64,000 nt of DNA from Aphelocoma coerulescens (taxonomy: Eukaryota; Chordata; Aves; Passeriformes; Corvidae). The stretch is taken from positions 1,246,501 to 1,310,500 of the forward strand of contig NW_027184085.1 in the NCBI RefSeq assembly GCF_041296385.1, read 5' to 3'. Of the stretch, positions 28,263 through 63,395 are shown one piece after another. A program made the position numbers and the translations under genes. Below the pieces are notes generated by a model, which saw only the letters and a program-made list of their open reading frames with translations, was not told where the DNA came from and made no database searches. Numbering within the stretch: position 1 is the stretch's first letter; each line of letters begins with the position of its first letter.

Positions 28263-31200
28263 AAAGACGTTAAAGATCATCACATCCAACCATTTACAAA
28301 GCCCCTTGGCAAAGGGACTTGTTCCAATCCTGGCTAGGTCACGCTTTTTTTTTTCAGAATAAACAACATCAGGCACGACTTAGGCAAAGGGAATGCGTTT
28401 TACTAAGAAAATAGAAGACCGGAACACACATTTCAATAGAGTTACAACATTATAAAGTAGGAAGAAACTCCAACCATTTCACATTTTACATACAGTTTTA
28501 GTTTCAGCTGAGCAATGACCCTCCCAGGCACGGCCAACCCTGCACACATCAGGCTGGAGCTGTTCTCACAAGCGCCCCGGCAGGCTTACATTGATTTGCG
28601 TAAGGGAGATATGTGTAAGACAGAAATAAATGTAGATTATTTTGCTGTTTTGTTGACAAACCAGCCATCTTCAGTCCTATTTTTATTCCTATAAAAATTC
28701 CTATATAGGAAAGATCTACTTGAAGGACAGATGAGCCAAAGTCAATGGTACGTGGAGAGCTGAGCTCAACCTGGCGTGTTTGGGGAACACGAGTGCCCAG
28801 CACGGGGCTCCCGCAGCAGGAGCAGGACGTCTGATGACAGAACTCTTTCCTCCAGCTGCAGCCACAGCCCGTGGTGCCACCAGCTCCGTGGGTCAGTGCC
28901 ATCACCACGGAGAGCTGCGGCCGGGAAGCGGCGGGGCAGCGCCGGTTCGGAGCTGTGCTGCTGGTCCTCGCTGCTCGCCCCGAGGGTGCTGACACCACAT
29001 CACTGCGGCTCTTGGGAGCAGGTAGGGAGGGCAGGGGAGGTCCACACAGAGTTAGAGGTCCCTGCAGCCGCAGCAGCTGAATTGCTTTGCTCAAATTCAG
29101 CTGCCAAGCGAGTGCAATCGGAGCTTTGCTCTGGATCTCCTCCTTGCTCCAGCATTCCATGTAACACCAGTCCCTGCCTGCTGCACGTGGCTGTTACGGG
29201 ATGGGGTAGCAGTATGTATCATCCTGAAGAGTCCAGAAATGACAGTGGTTTCTTCAAGGCAGTGAGACAGCATCCAAACCGTTCTTACACTCTGCTCTGA
29301 GAGTCTGCAGGTACCTCTCTGTGGCTGGCAGAGGAGCTCAGCTCTGCACCTCTGCAGCCCAGAGAGCCCTGAGCCAGTGAAAAAAAACCAGCCTGGGCTG
29401 CCTGGGGCCCAGAGTCAGCTGAACTAAAACACAGGGTTGGACCTGTACAGCAGTGATCCCCACTCTCCCACAGAACAGTCACCATGGAGGGCTGCTAAGG
29501 AGAAACTAAAAGGTGTACGGTTCATCTTTGCAGGTACTACCAGAGGAGTGTGACAGAGTTACTTTATCCCCATAAAACAGCGTGCTGGAAACAACAGTAC
29601 AGGAGGAAGACACGCACCTACCACAGGAAACCTGTTACACACCACTCTGCAGGTACAGTGTCGCTTTGTTTGAGGCTTGGAAAACAAACACAACAGATGA
29701 GGATGCACCACTGTTCACAAACGTAACCGAGAACTCGTGCCACGGGTCACACTGGGGGTTAAAATCTATCAGACACAACATTTCCAAAGACTTCTTCTAC
29801 ACGTCACGTTGGCACCTGGGCAGAGGCTTCAGGAACACAGAAACCCTTGTAACATCTTTGAACAAAAACACACGTATTTTATAAAGAAAGGCTGTGCTTC
29901 ATTAGCTACCTTTACTATCCCCTAAACATTTCTACTGGCTGCTGCCAAGAGGCTCAGTCCTGCTCCTGTTGGTTTTAAGGAGGCAAGTGTTGGACAAATC
30001 CTGGGAAAGACTGACCTCAGTGGAAGTTCCTGATCCTCTCGGAAGGGTTCTGCACACCCCAGGGAGACATGGAAGACGGTCTTTCATACCACGTGGAGGG
30101 CAAGTCACCAGGGCGGTGTGACAAGCTGCAACACTGGTGGTGCTTTAGGTGATGCGTTTTTTTAACTTACACTGTGTAACATTACAAAATGCATTCTTGG
30201 TGACACCTGTTTCCCTCTGCATACTGTCTGAGAGAATTTTCTGTACAGATAAAGATCAGTAAATATTTTGAGTAAGCCAGCAAACAGAAAAAAATCATGT
30301 TAAGTAGAATATGAAAAAGGAAACTGGGGTTCCTTACTAGGCAGCAAGATTAGCAGTTGTAATTAGTTCAAGGATTAATTGTACCTGAAGAAAAACTGAG
30401 CATGAATCTATGTATCTTAAAATTCTATGTATCCAAAAAAAAAAAAAAAAATTCTGGAGAAGATGAAAGAGGGAGTGAAAATAGACTTAAAACTCTGAGA
30501 GCTGACAGGTTACCTGCTGCCAACAGGAAACAGTGCCTGCACGTCGGAAAATCCCACCACATCCACACTGCGAGCTACACGGATGCACAGAGCCCGGCCA
30601 GCCAAAGCCCAGGAGCGCGGGCAGGGAGCAGGTCCGAGCGGCACCACCCAGCCGCCCGAACCGGGACAGAGTCCGGAGCTCCAGCCCAGCCCCGCAGCGC
30701 CGCGCTGCTCCTCGCTGCAGCCTGCGGGGCTGCCGAGCACCGCCCTGCCCTCGCCCTGCAGTGGGATTTCCAGAAACATTACCTGGGAAAATCCCGCTGC
30801 CAGCCAGCTCCCAGCAATCCCTCTTGGCATCTGCTTAAAGAGAGCAGGGAGCCTGTGCCAGGAAGGGAAAGGACTGCGCAGAACAGGCACCTTCCCTCAG
30901 CCTGACGGCAGCCACGGCGGATCCCCCCGCGGGAGCTCCCTTCGGGAACCGGGATCACCCCTGCCCAGAGCAGGAGCCACGCTGCTTTCCCAAGCTCGAG
31001 CTGTTCCTGAGTGCTACCACTGGCCACTGGTTACGGGCAACAGCTGCCATCCTTGCCTGAAAATAAAGTAATCAGACTGAAGGGGTGGATGTGGATCTTT
31101 ATTTCCTATTTCTCAGAGCTAGGGACCGATCCCCTGCCTCTGATCGCTCTTAGCTCGGACATGACATCGGTGCATTGGGTGTTTTTGTTACTCATCTGTC

Positions 31201-31879
31201 TGACTGGACTGTTGGCAGAAAGGAGGGAGTGTGTGCTCCCAGTACACTGGAATCCTACGATGCAGAACTCCACTGGCACAACACAACAGGCTTCAGACAG
31301 AGCTGAATTTTCAGAAGGCAAAAATAATTCATACATTGAATAAATAATTCCTTTTTTTTTCCCCAGTAAGACCACTAATTTAAATACAACAAAAACAAGG
31401 CATAGCAAAAATAGATGAAAAAAGCATTCCTTATAAAAACATCCTACGTGTGTGTTGGTGTCTTTTGTACATGTACTTGCAAGTGCAAGGTCCTGTCCGT
31501 GCACACCGCCCGACTGAGCGGTGCAGCACTTCGAGCCCCACCACGCAACACTACCACAGCTTGAACACCACAGTTTTTTCCCCCCACATCACTGTTTTCT
31601 GTGTTTATATAATCAGTCTTCTTTCCCACTTGGGCAGAGCCTTCCCAAAGTTTACTGCTCTTTGTATGAATGTAATTTTGAAGCCAGAGATGAGGCTGTA
31701 GGCACCTAAGGGGGCACCGAGACCATTGTCCCTGCTCTGTCCTGGCCTGTTCTGTGGAGGCTGCATTTTCCTATCTAACTGAAGATAGGAGAGCAGTGCT
31801 TGCCATGGGTACATCCTGAGCAAGCTTTACTTTATCTCTTTGGGTTTCGGCTTCACGTTTGCAGTACGGCCCTGGCACA
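28263..31879. other. Intergenic, between ELAC1 promoter and ME2 3' end
   Basis: About 3.6 kb without a recognised gene. It holds small CpG-rich patches near 28.9 kb and 30.55-30.75 kb and an A-run at 30,435-30,450. No protein frame is convincing. Confidence 0.55.
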
Positions 31880-33372
31880 TCTATTTATTTATTTACTGCT
31901 GTCCTTCCCCTGCCGTGATGCAGGGACCCGTGGAACAGCACAGTATCTTTATTGCTGTTCCTGACATATCGCTGTTCTCGCTGGAGAGACCACGTTCAGG
32001 GAAGTCACAGCCTGTGGCCATCACTGGTGTCCTTGCCTGCCCCTGCAGAGCGAGGAGGGCACTTCAGCCTCGCACCAGTGGAATCAGAGGGAACGTACAC
32101 TGCGGTGTCTGCAGCAAACGGGCAGTCCTACCCCTGGCAAGGAGAAACTCAGCTGGAAATTTCTGTTTGCACACAAGGACGCTGACAAACTAGACCAGTA
32201 AATGGAGTAAGTTGGAGAGATCAATACAGAGCTTGTAGGCACTGCATCTTTTGAGCCCCTGAGTACAGGGGACTGAGACCACAGGAAAGGTTCAGTCAGA
32301 CTTGGGTAAATATCTGCCTGACAACCACTTCTGTTCCAGCTCCATCAGCTGCCTACGGGGTGCTTGTTGGGAGTGAGTCCACTTTGGGGCTTTCGAGTCA
32401 GCAATGTCATAGAACACCACACAAGAGTCTTTTCATGAGAACAAGGGGATGCAAGGGAGAAAACAACCTGGCTTAGAAGAAATGGAATCTCGAAAAATTT
32501 AAAAATCAAGTAAAAATCCTTTGGTACATCATCTTGCAGTCCATTGTGTAAAATCTCTAAAAGATTTCCATAAATTACTTCAGGTCCTACCTTTACCCGG
32601 TAAAACTCTTTCTGTGACAGCGTGGCCTTGTTTCTAAAAGCTACTAAGTGATTAATATTATTTTCAGGCTTCCCAAGGATAATTTGAACTAGTTCACATT
32701 TTTCCTGAGAACAGATTTCATGGAGTGATGAAAACAAAACTGCAAACTTTGCTGCAGGCTCCACAAGTGTACATCTCGCTGCTCCTCAAGGAAACAGCAG
32801 CCAATGCCACAAGGATGTCTGGACATGGGCATCTCTAAACATTAAACAAAAGAGAAAGCCCATCAGACCCTTAAAGTTGTCTTTAACTGTCCTTTTTTAT
32901 ATTTTTTTTTTTGATAAGTGGTCTCCCTCTATGTCTCAGCTAATGCAGCGTGACAACACTAGGACAATCAGAAGACTGATTATTAAAGGCAGAAATAAGT
33001 CATTCTGGAGATCAGCAGCAGATCAGAGTGATTAGAGAGCTATAGTTCATCATCAAATGCATGTAGCTAAAATATCACTAATGGAATTCTTCAGTGTGGT
33101 GCTGGCTCTAAGCTAGAAATGCAATGTCATTATTTAAATTAATTTTGGAGGGCTCTCTCATCCCTGTGGCAGATGCCACCATCCATACAGTTTATCAGGT
33201 ACTTGGGAGAAAACAGGTGAAAAACAGAGTATAAGGGGGGGGCAGAAGGGAAAGGGCAATGAAATGAGCGCAAATAAATTAGAGGAATCAAAGATCATTA
33301 TTTAAGTTGGTCTGAGAAAGGGATCCCTGCAGAGTAGAAGGAACTGCCTGAGGAGTGCGATGCCGCGGTGCA
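31880..33372 (-). other. ME2: ME2 3' UTR, predicted
   Basis: Reading left from the stop, the first minus-strand AATAAA signals I find are at 31953-31948 and 31893-31884 (overlapping pair). They imply a 3' UTR of roughly 1.4-1.5 kb. A 139-codon open frame inside (32345-32764, minus) has no recognised homology. A further AATAAA near 31,093-31,098 is an alternative end. Confidence 0.4.
31884..31953 (-). terminator. ME2: Candidate ME2 polyadenylation signals
   Basis: TTTATT on plus at 31948-31953 and twice, overlapping, at 31884-31893 reads AATAAA in the ME2 sense. They are chosen only because they are the first canonical signals after the stop. Confidence 0.35.
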
Positions 33373-55563
<22,191 letters not shown>

Positions 55564-55837
55564 CCTCCCTTCTCTGGTGCACCTGGGCAAGGCAAAGGGA
55601 GACACTCAGACACCTCTCAGAGCCAGCAGAGCCCGTGGCCACACCGGCAGGCCGTCTGCAGCAGAAGAAAGGTACACGCTGCATAGCACCGTTTAACACC
55701 GCAGAGTAAGAACCCAAAACTGCCTCGTGGCAGCCAGGAGCAGGAACAAGGAGGCAGGGTTTGGAATGCTGAGAGGGCAGCAGTGGAGAGAACATGCAGG
55801 GATCCTGAGGGGAGCCGGCACGACGCGCGGGCAGCCA

Positions 55838-56253
55838 GCGCTGCCCAGGCATTGCCTTACACCATCACGGCAGAGCACGAGCGCCAGCAGCAATTTCCAT
55901 CAGCTTCAAACCCTTTGAACACCTCCACCTCTCTGCAGGCAAAGCTGCCAGCAGCTCCTGGAGCCCCCCTGCAAGGGTGGAACCAGTTGTGAATAGCTCT
56001 GGCTGGCGAACCACGCTTAGCCAACCCACAACTGTCTCGTTTGCTGACGATGTGGATGCGGCTGAAAGCATTCCCCTGCCGAAACGGGGGAGCAGCCAGG
56101 AGCAGAAAGCCTTCACTCACTGCTGAGGCAGTGACCCAGCCTCTCTCGGGTACGTTTTCCACGTTATGGAAGAGCTGTGCACTGCAAATCATGGGCGCTG
56201 CCCAGGCACTGCCTTACACCATCACGGCAGAGCACGAGCGCCAGCAGCAATTT
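55838..56253. repeat. 59-bp direct repeats bounding duplicated copy B
   Basis: Segments 55838-55896 and 56195-56253, beginning GCGCTGCCCAGGCA and ending CAGCAGCAATTT, differ at one base. They bracket copy B exactly, as a very long target-site duplication would. Confidence 0.9.
55896..56196. repeat. 301-bp duplicated segment, copy B (ME2 intron 1)
   Basis: This is the second copy of 51156-51456, 4,740 bp away, about 310 bp upstream of ME2 exon 2. It is flanked by direct repeats at 55838-55896 and 56195-56253. Confidence 0.95.
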
Positions 56254-58667
56254 GAACCATCCACAGTGACCCATGGAGCTGGCACCGGCACAAAGGCCAG
56301 CCAGGACAGAACAGCCTGGGCAGGTCAGCCACAGGATCCTCACTGAGGCTCTCTGGTAGCTTTCTACAATGAAATCTCATGGCCTGGACAACACAAAGGA
56401 GAGAAACTGCGTCTATCAGCGCGCTAAAACTGTGCTACAACAAAATGTGGAATTAAAATGGCCAAAAACTCCACCGAACGGTGGATTACAGGCTTAGATT
56501 TTTACAATTCCAAACTTAAAACAAACAAACAAAAAGGTTCTTTTCAGAGAGAATATATCATTTTCAGTAAAGGATATGTTTCCCTAAAAAATTTTTTTAA
56601 AATTGTTAGTATCACTCAAAAGCTTAGTTCTAATCCTGACAGGTGACAGCAACTCTCAAACCCATTTTACTCCATTATTGATCACCAGTTCTTTGGAGAA
56701 GAAATTACCATTTATTACACGCTTGTATAAGGCAGGACCAGCAGGGAATGCGTAGCGGACTTATCTTCCCAAGATTACTTCCCTGAGACAGAGAGACAAC
56801 AGCGGGCCCAGCAGCAGCCACCCGGGACCACGGTCTGTAGGGTGACACCGTGAGGGGACAGGCCAGGAGGACAGCAGGGGACCAGGATCAGGTCCATGGC
56901 AGCTGGCACCCACCATCCCCTGTCCCAGCTATACATCCACAGCCGAGACAGGCAAGGACACCAAAGCAGGGTATCAGACGTTTTTAAGGAATGAAATGAT
57001 GCATGGCGTGGATTTTTAATTTCTTCCAGATGGGAGACAAAATTGAATTAAGGAACAAAACTTCATTATCTTAAATATGGCCTGAATACTTCAGAAGACC
57101 TTTCTATAATCAAATTTGCACGGAATCAGCTTTTAAGATGGCAGACTGGTCTTACAAGTTACAGTCTCAGGATTTTCTTGAAAATCTTTCCGAGCATTAA
57201 AAAAATATGCAAACATTTAATATTTTTCATCATCAGTTATGCCCGAGTTTCTCTTCTACCCACCATGAAGCGTAAAGGGAAGCTGCTCTGAATTCAGAAG
57301 CATCCCTTTCTCTCCGCCTTTACTTGTTTGTTTGGGCCTACAGTTGACAAAAGTTCCCCTCAAAACCCCAGTGTTTATTTGTTTTGGGGTAAAGACCATA
57401 AATTTACTGCGTGGAGTGGGATGGGAGGCATGGAAGCCCTGCCAGCACTGCAAACAAATGTTGCCTTTAACGTGCTCGTTCCTCCCCAAACCTGCTGGCG
57501 GTGGAGTCAGCACAGCTGGTCTGCCAGCACTCAGGGCCCTGAAAATCACTATCAGACAAGGGAAATCATTAATTCCGTGCTGCCTTTAGGAACACCAAAC
57601 TCAGTTTTAACTGGTTTTAGTTCTGATTGCTCATTTGCCATCACCACGTGGTTGCAGGCCCATCTCCTTGTGCAGGGGAGGCTAAAAAGGGTCCCTGATT
57701 CCAGTGCCACAGCAACCCTCCTTCCACAGTCCCACCAGCCTGGTGCCAGGGTGGCTTCAATCTCACCAGCAAATACCTCAAACAAGGAATTAAAAAGTAG
57801 GACAAACACCTCACCTCACTCTAATTAAATTTAAATTACTTCGTTGCAATTAACGAGCATTTAAGAACCAAACAAGATTGTGGCCCAGATTCACCCTACC
57901 TTGATCAATTAACTCTAATCAACGAGGCAGAGGGGAAAAGACCTTTCAGAGGTGTGGTACAAATCTTGCTTTTTTCTCTGATGTGTCAGAGAGACTTGCT
58001 CCTCTCTGAGGTGCCACACCAGCACCTAAAGCTATTCTCTTGATGGAGGGATCTCAGATTCATAAAAGGTGAGAATCAAATTTCACTTTCCACTGAGCCC
58101 TCTGTTTAGATCCAAAAGATATGATCCCAGTTAATTTATATCCAGCATAAAGCTCAGTCCTGAGCTCTCCCTCCTCTGCTCTTCTAATTGTTCCCTGTTT
58201 CTGTTCCCTCCCTCTCCCATCTTGCACATCTCCTCCAACTCCTTTTGTCACAGACTTTCAAATGTGGTTTAGCAAGAACTTCCCTCCAAAACCCAAAATA
58301 CCTGATGCCACAAATCCTTCCCCATGCCTTGTAGGGTACCAGGAGCTCTGCCTGCGTGGCCATGGCCCTCTGTGACCCACCCCAGCTCTGCTGGCCACCA
58401 GCCTTGTCCCCTGGACTTTGAGGAAGGATAAAGGGACACAAAGCCTCACGTTCTGTGGCTCACATTCACTGGGGAGCTGCAAGGACAGGCCTGGGAGAAA
58501 GGTCCCCAAACCACCACCTGGTTTCAAGGAGATGAAAGGGCTGATCCTGCTGCCGTCTAGGAAGGCGTTAAAATGGTTTGTGATGGTTTTGTAAGAGAGA
58601 TGCCAGGCTTGAGAGGGTGGTAGTTCAAACATAAGAAACAGGAGAGGTAATTTTGGCAGTAGAGGCT

Positions 58668-59096
58668 GACAGAGAATCCCAGAGCAGTCTGGGTGGAAAG
58701 AAATCCCAAAGATCACCAGTGCCACGCCCTGCCATGGCAGGGACACCTTCCACTGTCCCAGGCTGCTCCCAGCCCTGTCCAGCCTGGCCTTGGACACTGC
58801 CAGGGATCCAGGGGCAGCCACAGCTGCTCTGGGCACCCTGTGCCAGGGCCTGCCCACCCTCACAGACAGCAATTCTTTCCCAATATCCCATCCATCCCTG
58901 CCCTCTGGCACTGGGAAGCCATTCCCTGTGTCCTGTCCCTCCATGCCTTGTCCCCAGTCCCTCTGCAGCTCTCCTGGAGCCCCTTTAGGCCCTGCCAGGG
59001 GCTCTGAGCTCTCCCTGGAGCCTTCTCTTGTGCAGCTGAGCACCCCCAGCTGTCCCAGGCTGGCTGCAGAGCAGAGGGGCTCCAGCCCTGGAGCAG
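58668..59096 (-). mobile_element. CR1 LINE 3' fragment, ME2 intron 1
   Basis: About 430 bp of CR1 3' sequence on minus, closely similar to the copies at 18.3 and 27.9 kb. A 350-codon minus frame spanning 58,258-59,310 runs through it and is not a gene. Confidence 0.85.
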
Positions 59097-61999
59097 CTCC
59101 ACGGGGAAGGGATGTGAACCGAGGGAAAGAGCAGCACTTGCAGTGATGTGAAAACACACACAGAGGGCCGGGGCTGTGCAACATCCTGTGAGGAGGAAGT
59201 AGGAAGAAAGCAGCAGAACTGAATGAGGAACAAACTCCTGCCCAAACATGTGTCAGCATAACCAGGATCTCCCTTCTCCTTTCAGCTTGACAACGGTGAG
59301 AACTGAACAAGGCTCTGGAGCACCTCTAGGCCGAGCCCAACACAGCTGGTAATTTCTGACTGGCTGTGTCACAATTTAAGGGGATTAAGCTCCCTGCTGT
59401 GCCTTATCAGGAGGCATCTGGCCAGGTCAAACTAATTACCAATATGCACAAGTGCCCTTATCTGGGAGCAAATGTTCTGCTCGTCTAATTATGGATCTGT
59501 TAAATGGCAAAAGCTGCTTCTAAGGGAAAGGCTCATCACACTCTTGAAAGGCAGAATTAGGCTGGACTTCGGGAAGCTCGGAGTCAATTAAAGCAAGGCC
59601 AGCTTCAATTAGTGCCCAGGCTGCCTGACCCGTGGCTCTCCCCTCAGTGCCAAGGTGTGTCCTGTCAGCACACAGCACCTTGTGCTGCATGACTCTGCAG
59701 TCTGCCTTCAGTCTGAAGGGTGGCTAAACAGAAATGCATCCAAGAGCTCCTGAATCCTGTGTCAGTGATTAGTTCCAGCCTTTCTTTCACGTACAGAAAC
59801 TGACCTGTGTGTTGAGGAGCTTTTCCCATTAACGAGCTGAAATCATTAATTGAAGGCCACGGAGGCCTCACAGAGTTTCCAATCTTCTAGGCCTCAGCCA
59901 GTTTTAAGCCAACAGACATTTTCTCCTGTGCACCCACAGCAATCCACCTGGTGAGCCTGCACTACCCCAGGTCTGGTGTGGATGCACCATGCACTCTACT
60001 CCCTTTTTCTTTCAGTAATAAACGCACCAGCCTGGCCCACCCAAGCATGACACAAACCAGGCACACACTAGCTGGCTTCATCACTTCAGTAATGATAAAG
60101 CAGTCTAAAATTATTACATTAGGCAAGCACCAGCTATAAGTGTGTCTCCCCACGAGACTTCCACCTAAAGAAAGCAGCTTTCCCGGCACCCACTGCCCTT
60201 CAGCAGGCCAAGGAGTCTCTTTCATTTAGAACAGGAGCATCCCAGCAGGAAGGAGCAGAGAGCCGAGGATGGGGGGACATGGTCCTGCACAGCAGCTCGG
60301 CACCTCTGGCTCCCTGAGCTCACCAGATGCTACTGCTGAGGGCAGTTAGTAGGAAACAGAGGCAAAACTGTCTCAGGTTCCCTCCAGCAAAGTCCTGAGC
60401 CACCACTTTAAAGGACATTTCTAAGGCACCTTGAGATCTGCAGATTAAAAGGAACAGTCATGGGGAGAAATTACTAATGAAGTGTTTGGCAGAGGCAGGC
60501 GGGTTGTTTTGGAAGCAGATCTTTAGCATATTGAAATTACTTTTCTTCCCTTTTATTCTGAGGCAGCCAGTTCAACAGGGAGGAAAGGTAGGTGTGGAGC
60601 ACTTCAGCAGAGTAAGGAAGCTCACCACTTGGGGCTGGCAACGTTCACTAAACAAAGCACACTCAGGTGAGCTCAAATGAGAATAATTCCAGAATCCCCT
60701 CCTAAAAAGAGTATTTGTGAATTACTGTAATTTACAGAAGACTTCTTGCAGCACAAGCAGAAAGCAGGGCTGAATTGTTTAGTACTGGAGTCTTGGTTTG
60801 TAGCAGCTCTTACCAGACAACACCAGAGAGCTGTATTTTCATCCCTTAATGAACCTGACCCAAATATTCTGATTCTTAAGCATCAGAAAGTCCATTATCT
60901 TTTACCGTGGAAACTGCAGCAGCAGTATTTTTGGCCCAGTCGGACAAGAAGATGCATTCACATTCTTGATTTATTTTCATTCGTGTAACTGGGAGGGCTA
61001 CTGGTGGTAAAGGTAAGGACAAAGGCCCTACCCTGAAAACCCCTCAGAAACCACGGGAATAAGCAGCAAGGTACTCGTGCTCTGTTCTGCAGAACTGGTA
61101 CACCCCTGTGTTGGAGCTATTCAGCTCAGAAATGCAGGTTTTTCTGGACACAAGAGGTGGACAAGGATGTTCTCAGCAACGGCTGCACTCACAAATGGGA
61201 GTTCTTCCTGGGAAAACAGCTCAGCACTGAGCACAGGAAACTGAGCTGCTGCTAGCTCAGTGCCAGCCAGGTGAAGTCCAAGCCTGCCTGCCAATCACTT
61301 ACAGGCCTTGGTGTGCAATGGTTAGGGCTTAAAAAAGAAATACTCCACTTAAATTACAGGAGAACCTGAGAAACTATCCAAGCAGCGCGAGCTACCAGTG
61401 CTCCTTCTCCTGCAGAGAAGGTGCTGGCACCACTCGTAGAGATGAACATTCAATTAGTACTCACTCAACCACGGCGCACTACCACGCACTTTGACAGCTT
61501 CTGCCTTAGTTTGCAGAAGAAAAAGCTCCAAATCTTGCCTGCACTCAAGCTGCTGACTCACAAGCCACAGCACAGGATTATCAGAACTTTCCTCCTGTGG
61601 CCGTAACACACAGTTTCTTTTAAAATACAAGCTCGGGCTAAATTTCTAGAGATCTTATCGTGTCTAATAAGGTATTAGACACTGCTGGCTGCACACACAC
61701 GGGCCACTTGCAGAGCTGCATATTCTGCCCTGCTCTTTCATTTGCCCATATGTAGATACAGGCACAATAAAACCTCCCTTTGATGTTCACTACTTTTTGG
61801 AATTACCAACACAAAGACACCAAATAATCAACATTTGGTGGTTCTGATCTTGCTTGGCTGCAAGGTTGTCCCTTTCCATCAACGCTTTATCAATGTGCTG
61901 TAAGCTTGATTTGGTTTTTTTGCTGTTAACTATGAGACACTTGCCATGACACAACACCCCGGGTTGCTCTGACACCACCACTCATTTAGTATTTTTTCG

Positions 62000-63060
62000 T
62001 GTTTCGATGCAGCGAGGCCACGAGGAGCGTGGGGCCAGCGACGGCGGCGTGTCAGCCACGGCCACTTCTTTGAACAAGCAGCCGAGAGGCCAAACCCAAA
62101 CACTAACTCTAAAGCACCGGGCGGCGCTTCCTGCTCCAAGGCCGCGCCAGCCGCTCCGCTCCTTCCCAACTTTCACTCTCCAGGGCCTCGGAAGTTCACG
62201 GCGGGTCGGGCCCGGCGCGGGGGGCCCGCGGCAGCAGCTGAGCCCGCTGGGGGGGCTCCCCGCGGCCTTGTGCGGCTCCCGGCGGGCTGGCAGCTCCATT
62301 CGTCGCCGTTCTGGCAGGGGCAAACACGCACAGGCACAGCCGGGGCTGCTTCCCCCGGCTCCTCGCAGGCACCTCCGCACCTGCCGCAGGGCCCAGGGCT
62401 GCCCCCGCCGCAGGCCGAGCCTCGGGGCCTCGCACCACCGTGCTGCTGCTTCGGCACTACCCCCCGCGGGGCCGGACCGGGGACACGGAGCATCCCAGGT
62501 GGGCTCCATCCCCTCCCCGCGCCCGGGCGGCCTCCAGCGCCTCAGGATGCCCCGCAGACACGGGTTTACAAAGAGATAGAGGCCTGTGGTGCGCCGCCGC
62601 AGTCGTATAATTGTTACCAGAACGGGATCTACCTCCTCCTGCGGCTGCTGCCCGCTGAGCGATGCCGGCCGAGGACCTGTTCCTAGTGAGGGAGAGCAGC
62701 ACCCACCCGCCCGCCGGAGCTGCGTCCACCGCAGAACCCGCCACTGAATGGAGCCAACACCGAGGCGCCGGGGAGGGACACCCCGGGGGGGCGGGTGTGG
62801 GCCGTGACTGACAGCTCGCACCGCCAATCGAAGGGACGAGAGCTCGCAGGCGACGGCGGCTTTTGGCCAATGAACGTTTTATCCCGCCCCCGCAGAGGGG
62901 AAAGCGGGACAGGCGCGGCGGGGCGGGGCCTCCCGTATGTTAATTAGGTGGGGCGGAACAGCGAATCAGCGTGGGGGGGCGGGGCGAGGGGCGGAGCTGG
63001 GGCATGCGCGGGGACGGGGGCGTGAGGGGAGGGGGCGTGAGGGGAGGGGGATGGGAGGGG
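62000..63060. promoter_or_regulatory. ME2: CpG island, ME2 promoter
   Basis: This is about 1 kb of CpG-dense sequence at the 5' side of ME2. Two CCAAT boxes on plus (62824-62828 and 62867-62871, inverted relative to ME2, 43 bp apart) match the usual NF-Y arrangement in TATA-less promoters. GGGGCGGGG Sp1-like sites follow at 62,920-62,990. Open frames of up to 281 codons here are composition effects. Confidence 0.7.
62618..62760 (-). other. ME2: ME2 non-coding exon 1, tentative
   Basis: Exon 2 begins with an acceptor and 19 nt of leader, so at least one upstream untranslated exon exists. In the CpG island the best minus-strand donor candidates are TTCTG|GTAACA (exon end 62618) and GGAG|GTAGAT (62633). 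They sit 60-200 bp downstream of the CCAAT pair. The start is a guess. Confidence 0.35.
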
Positions 63061-63240
63061 AGGGGGGCGTGAGGGGATGGGGGCGTGAGGGGATGCGGAT
63101 GGGAGGGGATGGGGGCGTGAGGGGATGGGGGCGTGAGGGGATGGGGGCGTGAGGGGATGGGGATGGGAGGGGACGGGGAACTGAGGGGACGAGGGACTGA
63201 GGGGATGAGGGCGTGAGGGGATGGGGAATGTGAGGGGGTG
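63005..63240. repeat. G-rich minisatellite upstream of ME2
   Basis: Degenerate tandem units of about 14 bp, GGGGATGGGGGCGTGA with ACGG and GGAG variants, repeat for ~230 bp. Nearly all bases are purines on plus, with a G run of four or more every few bases. It lies just upstream of the ME2 CpG promoter. Confidence 0.9.
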
Positions 63241-63395
63241 GGAACGTGAGGGAATGGGTCTGTGAGGAGTTGGGTCCATAAGGAGTCTGGGTCCATGAGG
63301 GGATGGGTCTATGAGGAGTTGGGGTCCATAAGGAGTCTGGGTCCATGAGGGGATGGGGCTGTGAGGAGCTGGGGTCCATAAGGAGTCTGGGGCTG
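63241..63395. repeat. 50-bp tandem repeat upstream of ME2
   Basis: Units beginning AGGAGTCTGG start at 63281, 63331 and 63381 (exact 50-bp spacing), each carrying GTCCATGAGGGGATGGG. A partial unit precedes them. The array directly continues the G-rich array. Confidence 0.9.

Noticed and set aside
32345..32764. 139-codon minus-strand open frame 600 bp past the ME2 stop
   Set aside because: The sequence looks fairly protein-like (LVQIILGKPENN, VGPEVIYGNLLEIL), but I recognise no family. Frames of this length are expected several times by chance, and it lies in the predicted ME2 3' UTR. A translated search could still identify it as a retrocopy.
58258..59310. 350-codon minus-strand frame in ME2 intron 1
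   Set aside because: Its middle third is CR1 and the flanks show no family. It is an accidental open frame through a repeat.
61982..62870. 281- and 190-codon frames near 62 kb
   Set aside because: Composition artefact of the ME2 CpG island; ME2 itself starts in exon 2 at 55563.
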